A stretch of DNA of 64,000 nt, taken from the NCBI RefSeq assembly GCF_014295035.1, contig NZ_CP060404.1, positions 1,034,001 through 1,098,000 on the forward strand, written 5' to 3'. Each line of letters opens with the position of its first letter. Within the stretch, counting starts at the first letter, position 1. Of the stretch, positions 37,425-47,660 are shown piece by piece. The translations under genes and the position numbers were made by a program. The notes beneath the pieces were generated by a model. The model was not told where the DNA came from and did no database searches. It worked only from the letters and a program-made list of their open reading frames with translations. This DNA comes from Streptomyces buecherae (GTDB taxonomy: Bacteria; Actinomycetota; Actinomycetes; Streptomycetales; Streptomycetaceae).

Positions 37425-38474
37425 TCACCCGACCGCCGGCCGCACCACGTCGTGGATCAGGCGCAACTGCTCGTCCACGCTGGCCACCCCGGCCAACTCC
37501 CGCCCGGTGAACGCCCCAACCAGCGTCTGGTCGGTGATCGCGCAGATCACGTGGTTGATGCCGGCGGGCACGAGCTGGGTACGGATCGCCTCCGCGCACT
37601 CCTCGGGCGTCCCGGCGATCGACAGCCGCTCGACCACCTGCGGGCTGGTCAGCTCGATGCCACGGGCCAGATCGCCGGCGCGCACCGCGTCGAGGACGGG
37701 CCGCAGCTCGCCCGGGTCCACTCCGTTGCGTCGCAGTTGCTCGTCGGGCATGGCCGACGCGTACAGGCCGACCATGCTGCGCGCGGCCTCCTTGGCCGGC
37801 GCGGACTCCGGGCCGGTGGCGAAGACGACCCACGCGCCCAGGTCCAGGCTCCGCCAGTCCCGCCCCGCGCGCTCCGCGCCCGCGCGCACGTGCTCCACCG
37901 CGTACGTCAGCGCCTCGCGCGTGCAGCTCATGGCGTGGTGACAGCCGTCCGCCAACTCCCCAGCGGCCTCGAAGGACTTCGGCCCGCGCATCGCCCCCAG
38001 CTTGAGCGGCAGGTGTTCCTGTACGGGACGGGCGAAGGTGAACAGCCCCTCGTAGCTGAAGAACTCGCCCCGGCGCGTGATGGTGCCCTCGTCCAGGAGG
38101 GTGCGCACCACGCCGAGCGCCTCCTTCACCCGCGACAGCGGGCGGCCCCTCGTCCCCTCGATGCCGTACTGCGCCAACAGCCCGAAGTTGCCACTGGCCA
38201 GCACTGCCTCGGCGCGCCCGTGGGAGAGTTCGTCCAGCGTGGCCAGCGCCTGGGCGATCAGCGTCGGCTCGCGCAGCGTGACCGGGGAGGCGCTCGGGCC
38301 GAGTCGGATGTTCCGGGTCTGCCCGGCGGCCACCGCGAACAGCGACCACAGGTCCTTGTGCCAGGTCTCGTCCGCCGCGTAACACGCGTGGAAACCGAGT
38401 TCGTCGGCGAGCCGGATGGAGGCGAGGGAGTCCTGGAGCGGATAGTCGGGAAGCAGGGCGTAGCTGAACCGCAT
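37425..38474 (-). CDS. LLM-class flavin/F420 oxidoreductase
   Basis: 349-residue luciferase-like TIM barrel (MRFSYALLPDYPL, LADELGFHACYAADETWHKDLW, HGRAEAVLASGNFG), closest in style to methylenetetrahydromethanopterin-reductase-like proteins. The GVIxxxGTPEEC pattern appears as LSIAGTPEECAEAI. F420 is the likely cofactor. The gene sits between fmt and rsmB, which are neighbours in many bacteria; whether this is typical of the genus cannot be judged here. ATG 38474 begins the conserved fold; the upstream frame does not. Confidence 0.88.
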   Translation of the reverse strand: MRFSYALLPDYPLQDSLASIRLADELGFHACYAADETWHKDLWSLFAVAAGQTRNIRLGPSASPVTLREPTLIAQALATLDELSHGRAEAVLASGNFGLLAQYGIEGTRGRPLSRVKEALGVVRTLLDEGTITRRGEFFSYEGLFTFARPVQEHLPLKLGAMRGPKSFEAAGELADGCHHAMSCTREALTYAVEHVRAGAERAGRDWRSLDLGAWVVFATGPESAPAKEAARSMVGLYASAMPDEQLRRNGVDPGELRPVLDAVRAGDLARGIELTSPQVVERLSIAGTPEECAEAIRTQLVPAGINHVICAITDQTLVGAFTGRELAGVASVDEQLRLIHDVVRPAVG

Positions 38475-38635
38475 GAGCGCCACCTCATCTCGTCGGGGAC
38501 GACCAGCGCGGGCGTGAACCGCCGCCACTCCCAGGGGAGTTGGGCCCGCCGCACCGCCAGCAGTCTGGACAGCCGGTGGCACGCTGTCCAGGGCGCGACC
38601 GGGCCCCGCCGAGCCGAGCCGACGCCGGCCCCGCC

Positions 38636-38695
38636 GCGCGTGAGGCCGGCGCGCGTGAGGCCGACGCGCGTGAGGCCGACGCGTCTGGGCCTGAC
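38636..38695. repeat. 15-bp tandem repeat (GCGCGTGAGGCCGRC x3 plus a degenerate copy)
   Basis: Units start at 38636, 38651 and 38666, with a diverged fourth at 38681. The array lies in the 239-bp space between fmt and the LLM gene, 19 bp past the fmt stop on the minus strand. Confidence 0.75.
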
Positions 38696-38713
38696 GCGGC
38701 GGGCGCCGCCTGG

Positions 38714-39646
38714 CTACGCCTCGAACCGCTCCCCCGCCGCGATGCGCACCCCGCGCGCCCAGTCGGCCCCGGCCATCGGCTTCTTGCCCTGCGGCTGCAC
38801 CCACAGCAACTCGACGGCGTGGCTGCCGGTGCCGGCGAACACGGCGTTCTTCGTCGCGGCGATCTCGCCCGGCGCGAGGTCGGTGCGGTCGGTGACCAGC
38901 CGTACGGACTTCACCTTCAGCCGCTCGCCACGGAAGACCGTCCAGGCACCCGGGGCCGGGGCGCAGCCGCGCACCACCCGGTCCACGCGCAGCGCGGGCA
39001 CCGCCCAGTCGATCCGGGCGTCCTCCACCTCGATCTTCGGCGCGAGCGAGACGCCCTCGGCCGGCTGCGGCACCGGTCGCAGGGTGCCGTCCTCGATGCC
39101 GTCCATCGTCGCCGCGAGCAGCCCCGCGCCGGCGAAGGCGAGCCGGGTCAGCAGGTCACCGCTGGTGTCGGTGGGGCGCACCTGCTCGGTGAGGACGCCG
39201 TACACCGGCCCCGAGTCCAGGCCCTGTTCGATGAGGAAGGTGGAGGCACCAGTCATCTCGTCACCGGCGAGTACGGCGTGCTGCACGGGGGCCGCCCCGC
39301 GCCAGGCGGGCAGCAGCGAGAAGTGCAGGTTGACCCAGCCACGGGCCGGGATGTCCAGCGCGACCTTGGGCAGCAGCGCCCCGTAGGCCACCACCGGGCA
39401 GCAGTCGGGCGCGATCTCGCGCAGCCGGGCGAGGAAGTCCTCGTCGCGCGGTTTGACCGGCTTCAGCACCTCGATGCCGGCCTCCTCGGCGCGCTGCGCC
39501 ACCGGGCTCGCGACCAGGCGCCGGCCGCGCCCGGCCGGCGCGTCGGGCCGGGTGACCACGGCCACGACCTCGTGCCGGTCTGACGCGAGCAAAGCGTCCA
39601 GGGCGGGTACGGCGACCTCGGGGGTACCGGCGAAGACGAGCCTCAT
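38714..39646 (-). CDS. fmt: Methionyl-tRNA formyltransferase
   Basis: 310 residues. The N-terminal formyltransferase domain begins [16 protein letters not shown], and has the folate-binding/catalytic [22 protein letters not shown] with Asn-His-Asp type residues (here NLHFSLLP). A smaller C-terminal OB-like domain follows. The enzyme formylates initiator Met-tRNA. ATG 39646 is used; 7 extra upstream codons are possible. It heads the fmt-LLM-rsmB group. Confidence 0.96.
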   Translation of the reverse strand: MRLVFAGTPEVAVPALDALLASDRHEVVAVVTRPDAPAGRGRRLVASPVAQRAEEAGIEVLKPVKPRDEDFLARLREIAPDCCPVVAYGALLPKVALDIPARGWVNLHFSLLPAWRGAAPVQHAVLAGDEMTGASTFLIEQGLDSGPVYGVLTEQVRPTDTSGDLLTRLAFAGAGLLAATMDGIEDGTLRPVPQPAEGVSLAPKIEVEDARIDWAVPALRVDRVVRGCAPAPGAWTVFRGERLKVKSVRLVTDRTDLAPGEIAATKNAVFAGTGSHAVELLWVQPQGKKPMAGADWARGVRIAAGERFEA

Positions 39647-39898
39647 GTCTGGCGGACTACCTCTCACACGCTGCGGAACGGCGCCCCAGTCTAGGCCGCC
39701 GCCTCACCCGGAGTCCCGCCGCCGGGGTCCGCTCGAACCCACCCGATCAGGGGGCGTACGCGATCGGCGTCGCGCGCCCCGGACCGTGACCACGAGGGCG
39801 GCTGTGGCGTTGGTCAAGTCAGATTGACCGAATCGGGCCGCTCCAGCGGCCCGATCCTTTTCCCAAGCGACTTCAACGCCGGTTCGAGAGGCTTGTTC

Positions 39899-40432
39899 AT
39901 GGCCGACCACGCAACCCACGACGCCCAGGCTCGGGCCAGCCTGCATCTGCTGGTCCGGGACATCGAGCGGGTCCGGCGGCAGGTGGACGCACTGCGTACC
40001 CTCACCGCCCAGCTCGGCAACGTCTACCGCCCGCGACGCACCAGTCCGTCCGCGGGCTTCGTCGTCTACGGGCGGGCGCCAGCCCCCACGGTGCGGCTGG
40101 CGCAGGAGCTGCGGGACAGCATCGAGACGCTGGTGACGGCCGCGGTGGACTTCGACCGTTCGCTGGGCTTCTCGTGGGACGCGGTCGGCTCGGCGCTCGG
40201 CGTCACCAAGCAGGCGGTGCACCGGCGCTACGGCAGCCGCCGGTCCACGGCGACCGGCGGCGCCGAGGCCGGCGGCGAGGCGCTGCGCACGGCCGAGCGG
40301 CCGGCGGACGCCACGCCGATCGTCCCCGCCGCCCGCTCGATGCCCTCACTCCCCGCCCCGGCCGGCAGCCCGGCCCCCGCGCTCCGCGAGGACGCCCGCT
40401 CGGGCGCGCTCCCCGGACCGCGCAACGGCTGA
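39899..40432 (+). CDS. Hypothetical protein with helix-turn-helix-like segment
   Basis: 177 residues. The N-terminal half is helical ([26 protein letters not shown]), and the centre contains [21 protein letters not shown], which looks like a DNA-binding helix-turn-helix. The C-terminal 55 residues are Ala/Pro-rich and probably disordered. GAGAGG lies 8 bp before ATG 39899. It is the only rightward gene between fmt and priA, divergent from fmt and convergent with priA. Role unknown. Confidence 0.78.
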   Translation: MADHATHDAQARASLHLLVRDIERVRRQVDALRTLTAQLGNVYRPRRTSPSAGFVVYGRAPAPTVRLAQELRDSIETLVTAAVDFDRSLGFSWDAVGSALGVTKQAVHRRYGSRRSTATGGAEAGGEALRTAERPADATPIVPAARSMPSLPAPAGSPAPALREDARSGALPGPRNG

Positions 40433-40460
40433 CGCCGCGACGCGGACTCCCCCTCTCCAC

Positions 40461-40491
40461 CTGGCCCGGCGGCTCACCCCCGCCGGGCCAG
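40461..40491. terminator. 12-bp perfect hairpin between convergent genes
   Basis: CTGGCCCGGCGG (40461-40472) pairs with 40480-40491 around CTCACCC. It lies between the HTH-like gene and priA, which converge. Confidence 0.8.
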
Positions 40492-40539
40492 CGTGGTGTG
40501 GGGCCAGCGCCGCACCGCCCCCGGCCGGCGCGCCCGGCC

Positions 40540-42816
40540 TCAGCCGATGTCGGGCGGGTCCACCCGCACCCACACCGGGTCGCCCTGCTTGCGCGTCAAC
40601 CGCTGGGCCTGGGCCGCCTTGAGCGCGCTCGCCAGGGCCGCCCCCTGGCCCGGCCGCACCCGGATCAGGGCTCGCTCCCAGCCCCCCGGCTCCTCCGGCG
40701 CGCCGAGTCGCGGCGCTGACGGCTCGGCGCCCGCCGCGCGCGCCGGCCCCGGGCGCGGGTCCGCGGCCGGCACCGGGCCGAGGACCTCCGCCGTGTCCGG
40801 CAGCTCGACCAGGCGCAACAGGCCGGCGACCGCCGCGGGCGGCCCGGAGACCGCCGCCATCCGGGACACCGGCGGAAAGCCCAACTCCGCCCGCTCGCCC
40901 AGCTCCCGCGCCGCGTGCCCGGCGGGGTCCCAGCGCACCAGGGCCTGCACGGGGCGCAGCGTCGGCTCGGCCACGATGGTGACCACGCCGCCCGCGTCCT
41001 GCCCGCGCACCAGGGCCGCCGCCGTCAACCAGCGCCGCAGCGCCTCCTCGCTGGCGCGCAGATCCGGACGGGAGAGCAGCGCCCAGCCGTCGAGCAGCAG
41101 GGCCGCCGCGTACCCGGGGCCCGGGGCGATGGGCTCGGCGCCCGGCGTGGCGACCACGAGGGCGGGGCGGTCGGGTACGGACTCGCGTATGTGATCGCGC
41201 CCCGAGGCCAGCACCGGCACCTCGGGAAAGGCCCGCCCCAGCTCCTCGGCCGTGCGCTGGGCCCCGACGACCTGCGCCCGCGTACGCCGTCCGCCGCACT
41301 CCGCGCAGTGCCAGTCGGGGACCTCGGTCCCGCACCAGCCGCAACACAGCGCGGCGCCGGCGGCCGGCGCCTGCACCGGCCCCTGGCAGCGCCCGCACCG
41401 CGCCGGCGTACGACAGCTCGCGCAGGCGAGCCGGGGCACGTAACCCCACCTCGGGACCTGTACGAGGACCGGCCCGTGCCGCAGCCCCTCGCGCGCGGTC
41501 TGCCAGGCGAGGCTGGGCAGCCGGGCGGCGCGGGCCCCGGCGTCCCGCCCCAACTGCTCGTCGCCGACCGTGCGGATCAACGGGGCAACCCCGCGGGCCA
41601 CTTCGCGCTCGGCGGCGAGCGGCAGCGCCCAGCGGGTCTCCACGAGCTGGGCCGCCTCGACCGTACGGCTGACGCTGCCCAGCAGGAACGCCGTGCGCTC
41701 GTGCGCGCTGCGCAGCAGCAGCACCTCGCGGGCGTGCGGCTGCGGGGCGTGCCGCTCGCTGTGGTTGCTGTCGCCGTCCTCCCAGATCGCGACGAGGCCC
41801 AACCGGTGCACGGGGGCGAACATCGCGGCCCGCGTGCCGACCACGGCGCGCAGCGCGCCACGGTTGATCGCCAACCAGCGGCGGTAGCGCTCCTCGGGAC
41901 CGCTGTCGGCGGTGAGCAGCACATGCTGTCCGGGGCCGAGCAGCTCGCTGAGGGCGGCGTCCACGCGGGCCGCGCTGCGACCGTCGGGCAGCACGGCGAG
42001 CGCGCCACGGCCGGCGGCGAGCGTGGCGGCCATGGCACGGGCCAGCTCCATCGGCCAGCCGGGCCCCGGCAGCGCGGTCCACACCGCGCGCGGGGCGTCT
42101 CCCCTGGCCAGCGCGCGCAGGAAGCTCGGCCCGTGCGGATAGCGCGCCCAGCTCCCGGGCTCGGGCGGCGCGGGCGGCGGCAGCGGCGCGGGGGACGGCT
42201 GGGCCTCCACCCGCGCGTGCCGCTGCGGCACGGCGAGCTGGAGCACGTCGGCCAGCGACCCCGCGTACCGGTCGGCGACCATGCGGCACACGGTGAGCAG
42301 CTCGGGCCGCAGGGCCAGCTCCGGCGAGAGGACCTGGGCGATGGCGGCGAGCGGGCCCTGGTAGTCCGACTCGGCGACGCGGTCCAGGATGTACCCGTCG
42401 AGGAGCCCGCCGCCCTCGCGCCGCCCGCCGCGGACCTGCCCGGTGCCGGCGCCGAACCGCACCCGCACCCGCACCCCGGGCTGCGCGGCGGCGTCCAGCT
42501 CGGCCGGGACCGCGTAGTCCCACAGCTTGTCCAGGTGTACCGGGCCCTTGTCGACGAGCACCCGCGCCACGGGCCGCTCCCTGGCCAGCGGCGCGCCGCG
42601 CCAGGTGCGCGGCTTGGCCTTGGGCGCCTTGGTCCTGCGCACCGTCTCGCGAATCAGCGCGAGCTGCTCCCCGGCCCCATCGCCCGCGCCACGCCCGTCG
42701 CCGGTCGTCTCCTCCCCCGCCCGAGCGCCCCGCCCGGCCGCCGCGTCACCAGCCCTCCCACCGCCGCGCCCCGCACGCGCCGGCTCGTCACCCGACTGCC
42801 CGTTCTCGCTGCTCAC
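40540..42816 (-). CDS. priA: Actinobacterial PriA-like primosomal protein without helicase motifs
   Basis: About 758 residues. The N-terminal PriA 3'-DNA-binding domain (VARVLVDKGPVHLDKLWDYAVP) is preserved, as are the paired zinc-binding Cys clusters (CASCRTPARCGRCQG and CCGWCGTEVPDWHCAECGG). The helicase motifs are gone: the Walker A position reads AAGRGALAVLPDGRS and the DEAH position reads IWEDGDSNH. This is known for actinobacterial PriA and implies a structural or replication-restart scaffold role. The start is uncertain; GTG 42816 (VSSENGQ) is chosen, with a Gly/Ala/Arg-rich first 70 residues. Confidence 0.88.
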   Translation of the reverse strand: MSSENGQSGDEPARAGRGGGRAGDAAAGRGARAGEETTGDGRGAGDGAGEQLALIRETVRRTKAPKAKPRTWRGAPLARERPVARVLVDKGPVHLDKLWDYAVPAELDAAAQPGVRVRVRFGAGTGQVRGGRREGGGLLDGYILDRVAESDYQGPLAAIAQVLSPELALRPELLTVCRMVADRYAGSLADVLQLAVPQRHARVEAQPSPAPLPPPAPPEPGSWARYPHGPSFLRALARGDAPRAVWTALPGPGWPMELARAMAATLAAGRGALAVLPDGRSAARVDAALSELLGPGQHVLLTADSGPEERYRRWLAINRGALRAVVGTRAAMFAPVHRLGLVAIWEDGDSNHSERHAPQPHAREVLLLRSAHERTAFLLGSVSRTVEAAQLVETRWALPLAAEREVARGVAPLIRTVGDEQLGRDAGARAARLPSLAWQTAREGLRHGPVLVQVPRWGYVPRLACASCRTPARCGRCQGPVQAPAAGAALCCGWCGTEVPDWHCAECGGRRTRAQVVGAQRTAEELGRAFPEVPVLASGRDHIRESVPDRPALVVATPGAEPIAPGPGYAAALLLDGWALLSRPDLRASEEALRRWLTAAALVRGQDAGGVVTIVAEPTLRPVQALVRWDPAGHAARELGERAELGFPPVSRMAAVSGPPAAVAGLLRLVELPDTAEVLGPVPAADPRPGPARAAGAEPSAPRLGAPEEPGGWERALIRVRPGQGAALASALKAAQAQRLTRKQGDPVWVRVDPPDIG

Positions 42817-42931
42817 AGCATCAGTCTTAGCAGACGGCACTGACAGGGGGCCGGGCCGCGCACACCACGCCGGCCAGGCCAACCGCTCGCACCGGGCCGT
42901 GCCACGACGCCCGCCACCCGGCCCCGGCACA

Positions 42932-42976
42932 ACGCCCGCGGCCCCGAACCCTCAACGGGTCCGGGGCCGCGGGCGT
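42932..42976. terminator. Strong hairpin downstream of metK
   Basis: ACGCCCGCGGCCCCG (42932-42946) pairs perfectly with 42962-42976, and an inner ACCC/GGGT extends the stem after one mismatch. It lies between metK and priA on the minus strand and probably ends metK transcription. Confidence 0.85.
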
Positions 42977-43026
42977 GCTGGACGGGCCGGCGCGCGAGCG
43001 CGCCGTCAGGCGTCGCTACGTGCCGC

Positions 43027-44250
43027 TCAGAGGCCGGCGGCCTGCCGCAGCGCGTCCACCCGGTCCGTGCGCTCCCAGGTGAAGTCCGGCAGCGGGCGGC
43101 CGAAGTGGCCGTACGCGGCGGTCTGGGCGTAGATCGGGCGGAGCAGGTCGAGGTCGCGGATGATCGCGGCCGGGCGCAGGTCGAAGACCTGGGTGATGGC
43201 CTGCTCGATGCGCTCGGCGTCGACGGTGGCGGTGCCGAAGGTCTCCACGAAGAGACCGACCGGCTCGGCCTTGCCGATCGCGTACGCGACCTGGACCTCG
43301 CAGCGCGAGGCGAGGCCCGCGGCGACCACGTTCTTGGCGACCCAGCGCATGGCGTACGCGGCCGAGCGGTCCACCTTGGACGGGTCCTTGCCGGAGAAGG
43401 CGCCGCCGCCGTGCCGGGCCATGCCGCCGTAGGTGTCGATGATGATCTTGCGGCCGGTGAGGCCGGCGTCGCCCATCGGGCCGCCGATCTCGAAGCGGCC
43501 GGTCGGGTTGACCAGCAGCCGGTAGCCCTCGGTCTCCAGCTTGATGCCGTCGTCCACCAGGGCCTTGAGCTCCGGCTCCACGACGAACTCGCGGATGTCG
43601 GGGGCGAGCAGCGAGTCCAGGTCGATGTCGGAGGCGTGCTGCGAGGAGACGACCACGGTGTCCAGGCGGACGGCCTTCTCGCCGTCGTACTCGATGGTGA
43701 CCTGGGTCTTGCCGTCGGGGCGCAGGTACGGGATCGTCCCGTTCTTGCGCACGTCGGACAGGCGGCGCGAGAGCCGGTGCGCCAGGTGGATCGGCAGCGG
43801 CATCAGGTCGGGGGTCTCGTCGCAGGCGTAGCCGAACATCAGCCCTTGGTCGCCCGCGCCCTGCTTGTCGAGGTCGTCGTCCTTGTCCCCGTCGGACGAG
43901 CCTTCGACCCGGGCCTCGTACGCGGTGTCGACACCCTGGGCGATGTCGGGCGACTGCGCGCCGATGGAGACGGAGACGCCACAGGAGGCCCCGTCGAAGC
44001 CCTTCTTGGAGGAGTCGTAACCGATCTCAAGGATCTTGTTGCGCACGAGGGAGGCGATCGGCGCGTACGCCTTCGTCGTCACCTCGCCTGCGACGTGCAC
44101 CAGTCCGGTGGTGATCAGGGTCTCAACGGCGACCCGCGAGTGCGGGTCCTCCTTGAGGAGGGCGTCGAGGATGGTGTCGCTGATCTGGTCAGCGATCTTG
44201 TCAGGGTGGCCCTCGGTCACAGACTCCGAGGTGAACAGGCGGCGGGACAC
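43027..44250 (-). CDS. metK: S-adenosylmethionine synthetase
   Basis: 407 residues making SAM from methionine and ATP. Conserved blocks are [30 protein letters not shown], the P-loop-like [19 protein letters not shown] and [12 protein letters not shown]. Length matches the family (about 400). ATG 44250 begins [10 protein letters not shown] as in other streptomycetes. In this genus MetK dosage affects antibiotic production. No SAM riboswitch was recognised in the 347-bp upstream region. Confidence 0.98.
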   Translation of the reverse strand: MSRRLFTSESVTEGHPDKIADQISDTILDALLKEDPHSRVAVETLITTGLVHVAGEVTTKAYAPIASLVRNKILEIGYDSSKKGFDGASCGVSVSIGAQSPDIAQGVDTAYEARVEGSSDGDKDDDLDKQGAGDQGLMFGYACDETPDLMPLPIHLAHRLSRRLSDVRKNGTIPYLRPDGKTQVTIEYDGEKAVRLDTVVVSSQHASDIDLDSLLAPDIREFVVEPELKALVDDGIKLETEGYRLLVNPTGRFEIGGPMGDAGLTGRKIIIDTYGGMARHGGGAFSGKDPSKVDRSAAYAMRWVAKNVVAAGLASRCEVQVAYAIGKAEPVGLFVETFGTATVDAERIEQAITQVFDLRPAAIIRDLDLLRPIYAQTAAYGHFGRPLPDFTWERTDRVDALRQAAGL

Positions 44251-44597
44251 ATCGCTCCCTGGGGTTGCAGCGGCTGCTGGCTGAGCATGGGCGGAGACGC
44301 ACGGGAGCTGCGCCCACGCGAATCCGAGGTCAGTTTATCGGTCGTTCTCGCCGATTGGGCCGCGTGTCTCGCAACACGGGCGCAGGGTGACTTGTCACAC
44401 ACACTTGCGTGGGGTGAATGAGGTGTTCGGCAACACACTGGGGGGCTTTTTCACGCCGACTTCGGTGACACCCGGTTGACCGGGGATCTCGCGTGCTCCC
44501 GCCGGCTCCGGCGGTACGTGGAAGAGGTCGGGGCCCGGGGTGCGCCCGCCGCCCCGCGCGCGCCGGGCCTGGGGCGCGCGGGGCGGCGAGGCGGGGT
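44251..44597. other. metK upstream region
   Basis: 347 bp between coaBC and metK. Bases 44330-44460 are less GC-rich than their surroundings, include TTTTTC near 44448-44453, and probably contain the metK promoter and the coaBC transcript end. No riboswitch consensus or gene was recognised. Confidence 0.5.
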
Positions 44598-45923
44598 TCA
44601 GGCGTCGGTCGCCGGGGGCAGCGCGCGGGCGACCAGGTCCCAGACGGTCTCGGCGAGCGCCTCCTTGGGCCCGTACGGGACGGGGGTCTCGCTGCCGTCG
44701 GCGCCGAGCACGACGGCCTCGTTCTCCTCCGCGCCGAACGTCTTGTGCTCGCCCACCTCGTTGACGACCAGCAGGTCACAGCCCTTGCGGGCGAGCTTGG
44801 CCCGGCCGTTGGGCACCACGTCGTCGGTCTCGGCCGCGAAGCCGACGACGAGCTGACCGGGGCGGGCGCGTTCGGCCGAGAGCTCGGCGAGGATGTCCGG
44901 ATTCCGCACCAGCGCGATGGGCTCGGGCTCCTGCCCGTCCCGCTTCTTGATCTTGCCGGTCGCGTACGTCGCGGGTCGGAAGTCGGCCACGGCCGCAGCC
45001 ATGACCACCACGTCCGCGTCGGGCGCCGCCTTCAGCATGGCCTCGCGCAGTTGCACCGCCGTACCCACGCGCACCACGTCCGCGCCGGCCGGGTCGGGCA
45101 GCGCGCTGTTCGCGGAGACGAGGGTCACCCGCGCACCACGGGCCACAGCCGCGCGGGCCAGCGCGTACCCCTGCTTGCCCGAGGAGCGGTTGCCCAGGAA
45201 GCGCACCGGGTCCAGCGGCTCCCGGGTGCCTCCGGCGCTCACCACCACGTGCCGGCCCGCGAGGTCGCGCCGGGTGCCGGCGGCCGGGCCGGCGGCCAGC
45301 ACGCGGCGACAGACCTCGAAGATCTCGCCCGGGTCCGGCAGCCGGCCCTTGCCGGTGTCCACGCCGGTCAGCCGGCCGACGGCGGGCTCGATGACCACCG
45401 CGCCGCGCCGCCGCAGCGTCGCCACGTTCTCCCGCGTCGCCGGGTGCTCCCACATCTCGGTGTGCATGGCCGGCGCGAAGACGACCGGGCAGCGGGCCGT
45501 GAGCAGGGTGTTGGTCAGCAGGTCGCCGGCGAGCCCGTGGGCGGCCTTGGCCAGCGTGTCGGCGGTGGCCGGGGCGACCACGACCAGGTCGGCCGCCTGC
45601 CCGATGCGTACGTGCGCCACCTCGTGCACGTCCGTCCAGACCTCCGTGGAGACCGGGTGGCCGGACAGCGCCGACCAGGTCGCCTCGCCGACGAAGTGCA
45701 GGGCGGACGCGGTGGGCACCACCCGTACGTCGTGGCCCGACTCGGTCAGGCGGCGTAGCAGCTCACACGCCTTGTAGGCGGCGATGCCGCCGCTCACGCC
45801 CAGCACCACGGAGGGCTTGCGGGCCGCGCCACCGGCTGCCGCCGGCTCGCCCGCCCCGGTGTGTGGTTCCCGCCCCGCGCCCGCCGTCGCTTCGGCCGCC
45901 GGCTGGTTGGTGGACTCTTCCAT
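44598..45923 (-). CDS. coaBC: Bifunctional phosphopantothenoylcysteine decarboxylase/synthetase
   Basis: 441 residues performing two coenzyme A steps. The N-terminal CoaC flavoprotein domain shows VLGVSGGIAAYKACELLRRL, the active-site His in HEVAHVRIGQAADL, and PAMHTEMW (family PxMNxxMW, His replacing Asn here). The CoaB domain shows SAGGTREPLDPVRFLGNRSSGKQG and the TGKIKKRDG lysine motif. The first 35 residues are Ala/Gly/Glu-rich. GGGGAGAAG precedes ATG 45923. It lies downstream of rpoZ. Confidence 0.95.
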   Translation of the reverse strand: MEESTNQPAAEATAGAGREPHTGAGEPAAAGGAARKPSVVLGVSGGIAAYKACELLRRLTESGHDVRVVPTASALHFVGEATWSALSGHPVSTEVWTDVHEVAHVRIGQAADLVVVAPATADTLAKAAHGLAGDLLTNTLLTARCPVVFAPAMHTEMWEHPATRENVATLRRRGAVVIEPAVGRLTGVDTGKGRLPDPGEIFEVCRRVLAAGPAAGTRRDLAGRHVVVSAGGTREPLDPVRFLGNRSSGKQGYALARAAVARGARVTLVSANSALPDPAGADVVRVGTAVQLREAMLKAAPDADVVVMAAAVADFRPATYATGKIKKRDGQEPEPIALVRNPDILAELSAERARPGQLVVGFAAETDDVVPNGRAKLARKGCDLLVVNEVGEHKTFGAEENEAVVLGADGSETPVPYGPKEALAETVWDLVARALPPATDA

Positions 45924-45960
45924 CGCTCGCTTCTCCCCGCGCTCTCGCATGGGCCCATGA

Positions 45961-46027
45961 CACACCACGGGCCCGGCAGCCGCTCCCCCGGCCTGCGCCG
46001 GAGGCCCGCTGCCGGGCCCGTGGTGTG
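45961..46027. terminator. 20-bp hairpin between rpoZ and coaBC
   Basis: CACACCACGGGCCCGGCAGC (45961-45980) pairs perfectly with 46008-46027, with further GC-rich pairing inside. On the minus strand it follows rpoZ and precedes coaBC. There is no T tail after it, so it may attenuate or process the transcript rather than stop it fully. Confidence 0.7.
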
Positions 46028-46050
46028 AGAAAAACCTACCGCTCGCGCGG

Positions 46051-46323
46051 CTACTGCGCCGGGCCCTCGATGGCCTCGGAGGTCAGCAGGCCCGCGTTGA
46101 TCTCGCGGAGCGCGATCGACAGCGGCTTCTCGTGGACGTGGGTGTCCACGAGCGGGCCGACGTACTCCAGGAGGCCCTCGCCGAGCTGCGAGTAGTACGC
46201 GTTGATCTGACGAGCACGCTTGGCGGCGTAGATCACCAGGCTGTACTTCGAGTCGGTGGCCTCAAGCAGCTCATCAATCGGCGGGTTGATGATGCCCTCG
46301 GGCGCGGTGATGGAAGAGGACAC
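46051..46323 (-). CDS. rpoZ: RNA polymerase omega subunit
   Basis: 90 residues, the usual streptomycete length. [31 protein letters not shown] is the conserved core that clamps the beta-prime C-terminus. The GTG at 46323 ([10 protein letters not shown]) with AAGGCAGAGA upstream fits homologues; longer frames are unsupported. It lies between gmk and coaBC in the classical sIHF-gmk-rpoZ-coaBC order. Confidence 0.96.
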   Translation of the reverse strand: MSSSITAPEGIINPPIDELLEATDSKYSLVIYAAKRARQINAYYSQLGEGLLEYVGPLVDTHVHEKPLSIALREINAGLLTSEAIEGPAQ

Positions 46324-46527
46324 TCTCTGCCTTCCGATCGGGTTCAGCGATGTCGCGGACGCCTTCGGCGACCGCGTCGGTGACGGTGTCACCGGGCGTG
46401 TGTCTGATGGCATCTGTTGCGCACGGCGCTGGTCACATAGCGCGCCGTACTGATCGTCAACGACGATAACGGCGGTGTGATGCTTGCCGTACCGAGCGTT
46501 GACGAGGGTCGAAGAAATCAGAGCAGA

Positions 46528-47148
46528 TCAGACCACTCGCATCAAGGCTAGCAGCTCAGCGCTGACGTCCTCGACGGAGGTGTTGACCAGGGTGGTGTCG
46601 AACTCGGACTCGGCGGCCAGCTCGACCTTCGCCGCCGCCAGCCTGCGCTCGATCACCTCCGGCGGCTCGGTGCCCCGCCCGGTCAGGCGGCGCACCAACT
46701 CGTCCCAGCTCGGCGGGGCCAGGAAGACCAACTGCGCCTCCGGCATCGACTCGCGGACCAGCCGGGCGCCCTGGAGGTCGATCTCCAGCAGCACCGGCTC
46801 CCCCGCCTTAAGGCGGTCGAGGACCGCCCGGCGCGGGGTGCCGTAGCGGTTGCCCGCGAACTCGGCCCACTCCAGCAGCTCTCCGTTGGCGACGAGCTTG
46901 TCGAACTCCTCGTTCTCGACGAAGAAGTACTGGACGCCGTGCCGCTCGCCGGGACGCGGCTTGCGGGTGGTGGCGGAGACCGAGAGCCATACCTCGGGAT
47001 GGGCCTGGCGCAGGTGCGCGACGACCGTGCTCTTGCCGACCCCGGAGGGGCCGGAGAGCACGGTCAGCCGCGGACGTGCGTCCGGAGGTACGGGGGATAC
47101 CGCCTGCGAAGCGAGAGGGCTGGTCGCCCCCTGGGGATGTGCTGCCAT
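46528..47148 (-). CDS. gmk: Guanylate kinase
   Basis: 206 residues phosphorylating GMP to GDP. The P-loop [13 protein letters not shown] lies near residues 31-43, followed by the GMP-binding block [22 protein letters not shown] and [12 protein letters not shown]. About 25 extra N-terminal residues precede the core. It lies 38 bp downstream of the sIHF gene on the same strand and upstream of rpoZ. Confidence 0.97.
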   Translation of the reverse strand: MAAHPQGATSPLASQAVSPVPPDARPRLTVLSGPSGVGKSTVVAHLRQAHPEVWLSVSATTRKPRPGERHGVQYFFVENEEFDKLVANGELLEWAEFAGNRYGTPRRAVLDRLKAGEPVLLEIDLQGARLVRESMPEAQLVFLAPPSWDELVRRLTGRGTEPPEVIERRLAAAKVELAAESEFDTTLVNTSVEDVSAELLALMRVV

Positions 47149-47186
47149 GCGGCGATTATCCAGGTTCCCGGGAGCGCCGGAAAACG

Positions 47187-47510
47187 TCAGGCGGCCTTGC
47201 CGCCGAACTCACGCTCCAGGGCGGCGATCTGGTTGGAGCCGAGACCGCGCACCCGGCGGCTCTCGGAGATGCCGAGCCGCTCCATGATCTGCTTGGCACG
47301 AACCTTGCCCACGCCAGGGAGGGACTCAAGGAGCGCGGAGACCTTCATCTTGCCGATGACGTCGTCCTGTTGACCCTGCTGGATGACGTCGTGCAGCGAG
47401 GCACCGGAGTTCTTGAGTCGATTCTTGACCGCGGCGCGCTCCCGGCGAGCCGCGGCGGCCTTTTCGAGCGCGGCTGCGCGCTGTTCAGGGGTAAGGGGCG
47501 GAAGAGCCAC
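47187..47510 (-). CDS. sihF: sIHF integration-host-factor-like nucleoid protein
   Basis: 107 residues, the size of Streptomyces coelicolor sIHF (SCO1480). [25 protein letters not shown] is the long N-terminal helix. A helix-two-turn-helix DNA-binding core follows, with [26 protein letters not shown] residues ([15 protein letters not shown]) and [11 protein letters not shown]. The protein binds DNA without sequence specificity, and affects topoisomerase activity, sporulation and antibiotic output in this genus. GTG 47510 follows GAGGTGA. It heads the gmk-rpoZ group. Confidence 0.96.
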   Translation of the reverse strand: MALPPLTPEQRAAALEKAAAARRERAAVKNRLKNSGASLHDVIQQGQQDDVIGKMKVSALLESLPGVGKVRAKQIMERLGISESRRVRGLGSNQIAALEREFGGKAA

Positions 47511-47660
47511 GCCTACGTCACCTCGGATATCGAACTGTCGGATACGGACCGGTGAGGAACCTAGTCGCCCCTCACCAGGGTGAGCAACGCGCAACACACC
47601 TGCGCGTTGTGCTCTCGTCGGAGACTAGCGGCCACGGCCGCTCCAGTCAGCGAGAACAGA

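Noticed and set aside
44251..44597. Possible SAM riboswitch ahead of metK
   Set aside because: I looked for SAM-I, SAM-II and SAM-IV-like conserved blocks on the minus strand and did not find the required sequence pattern.
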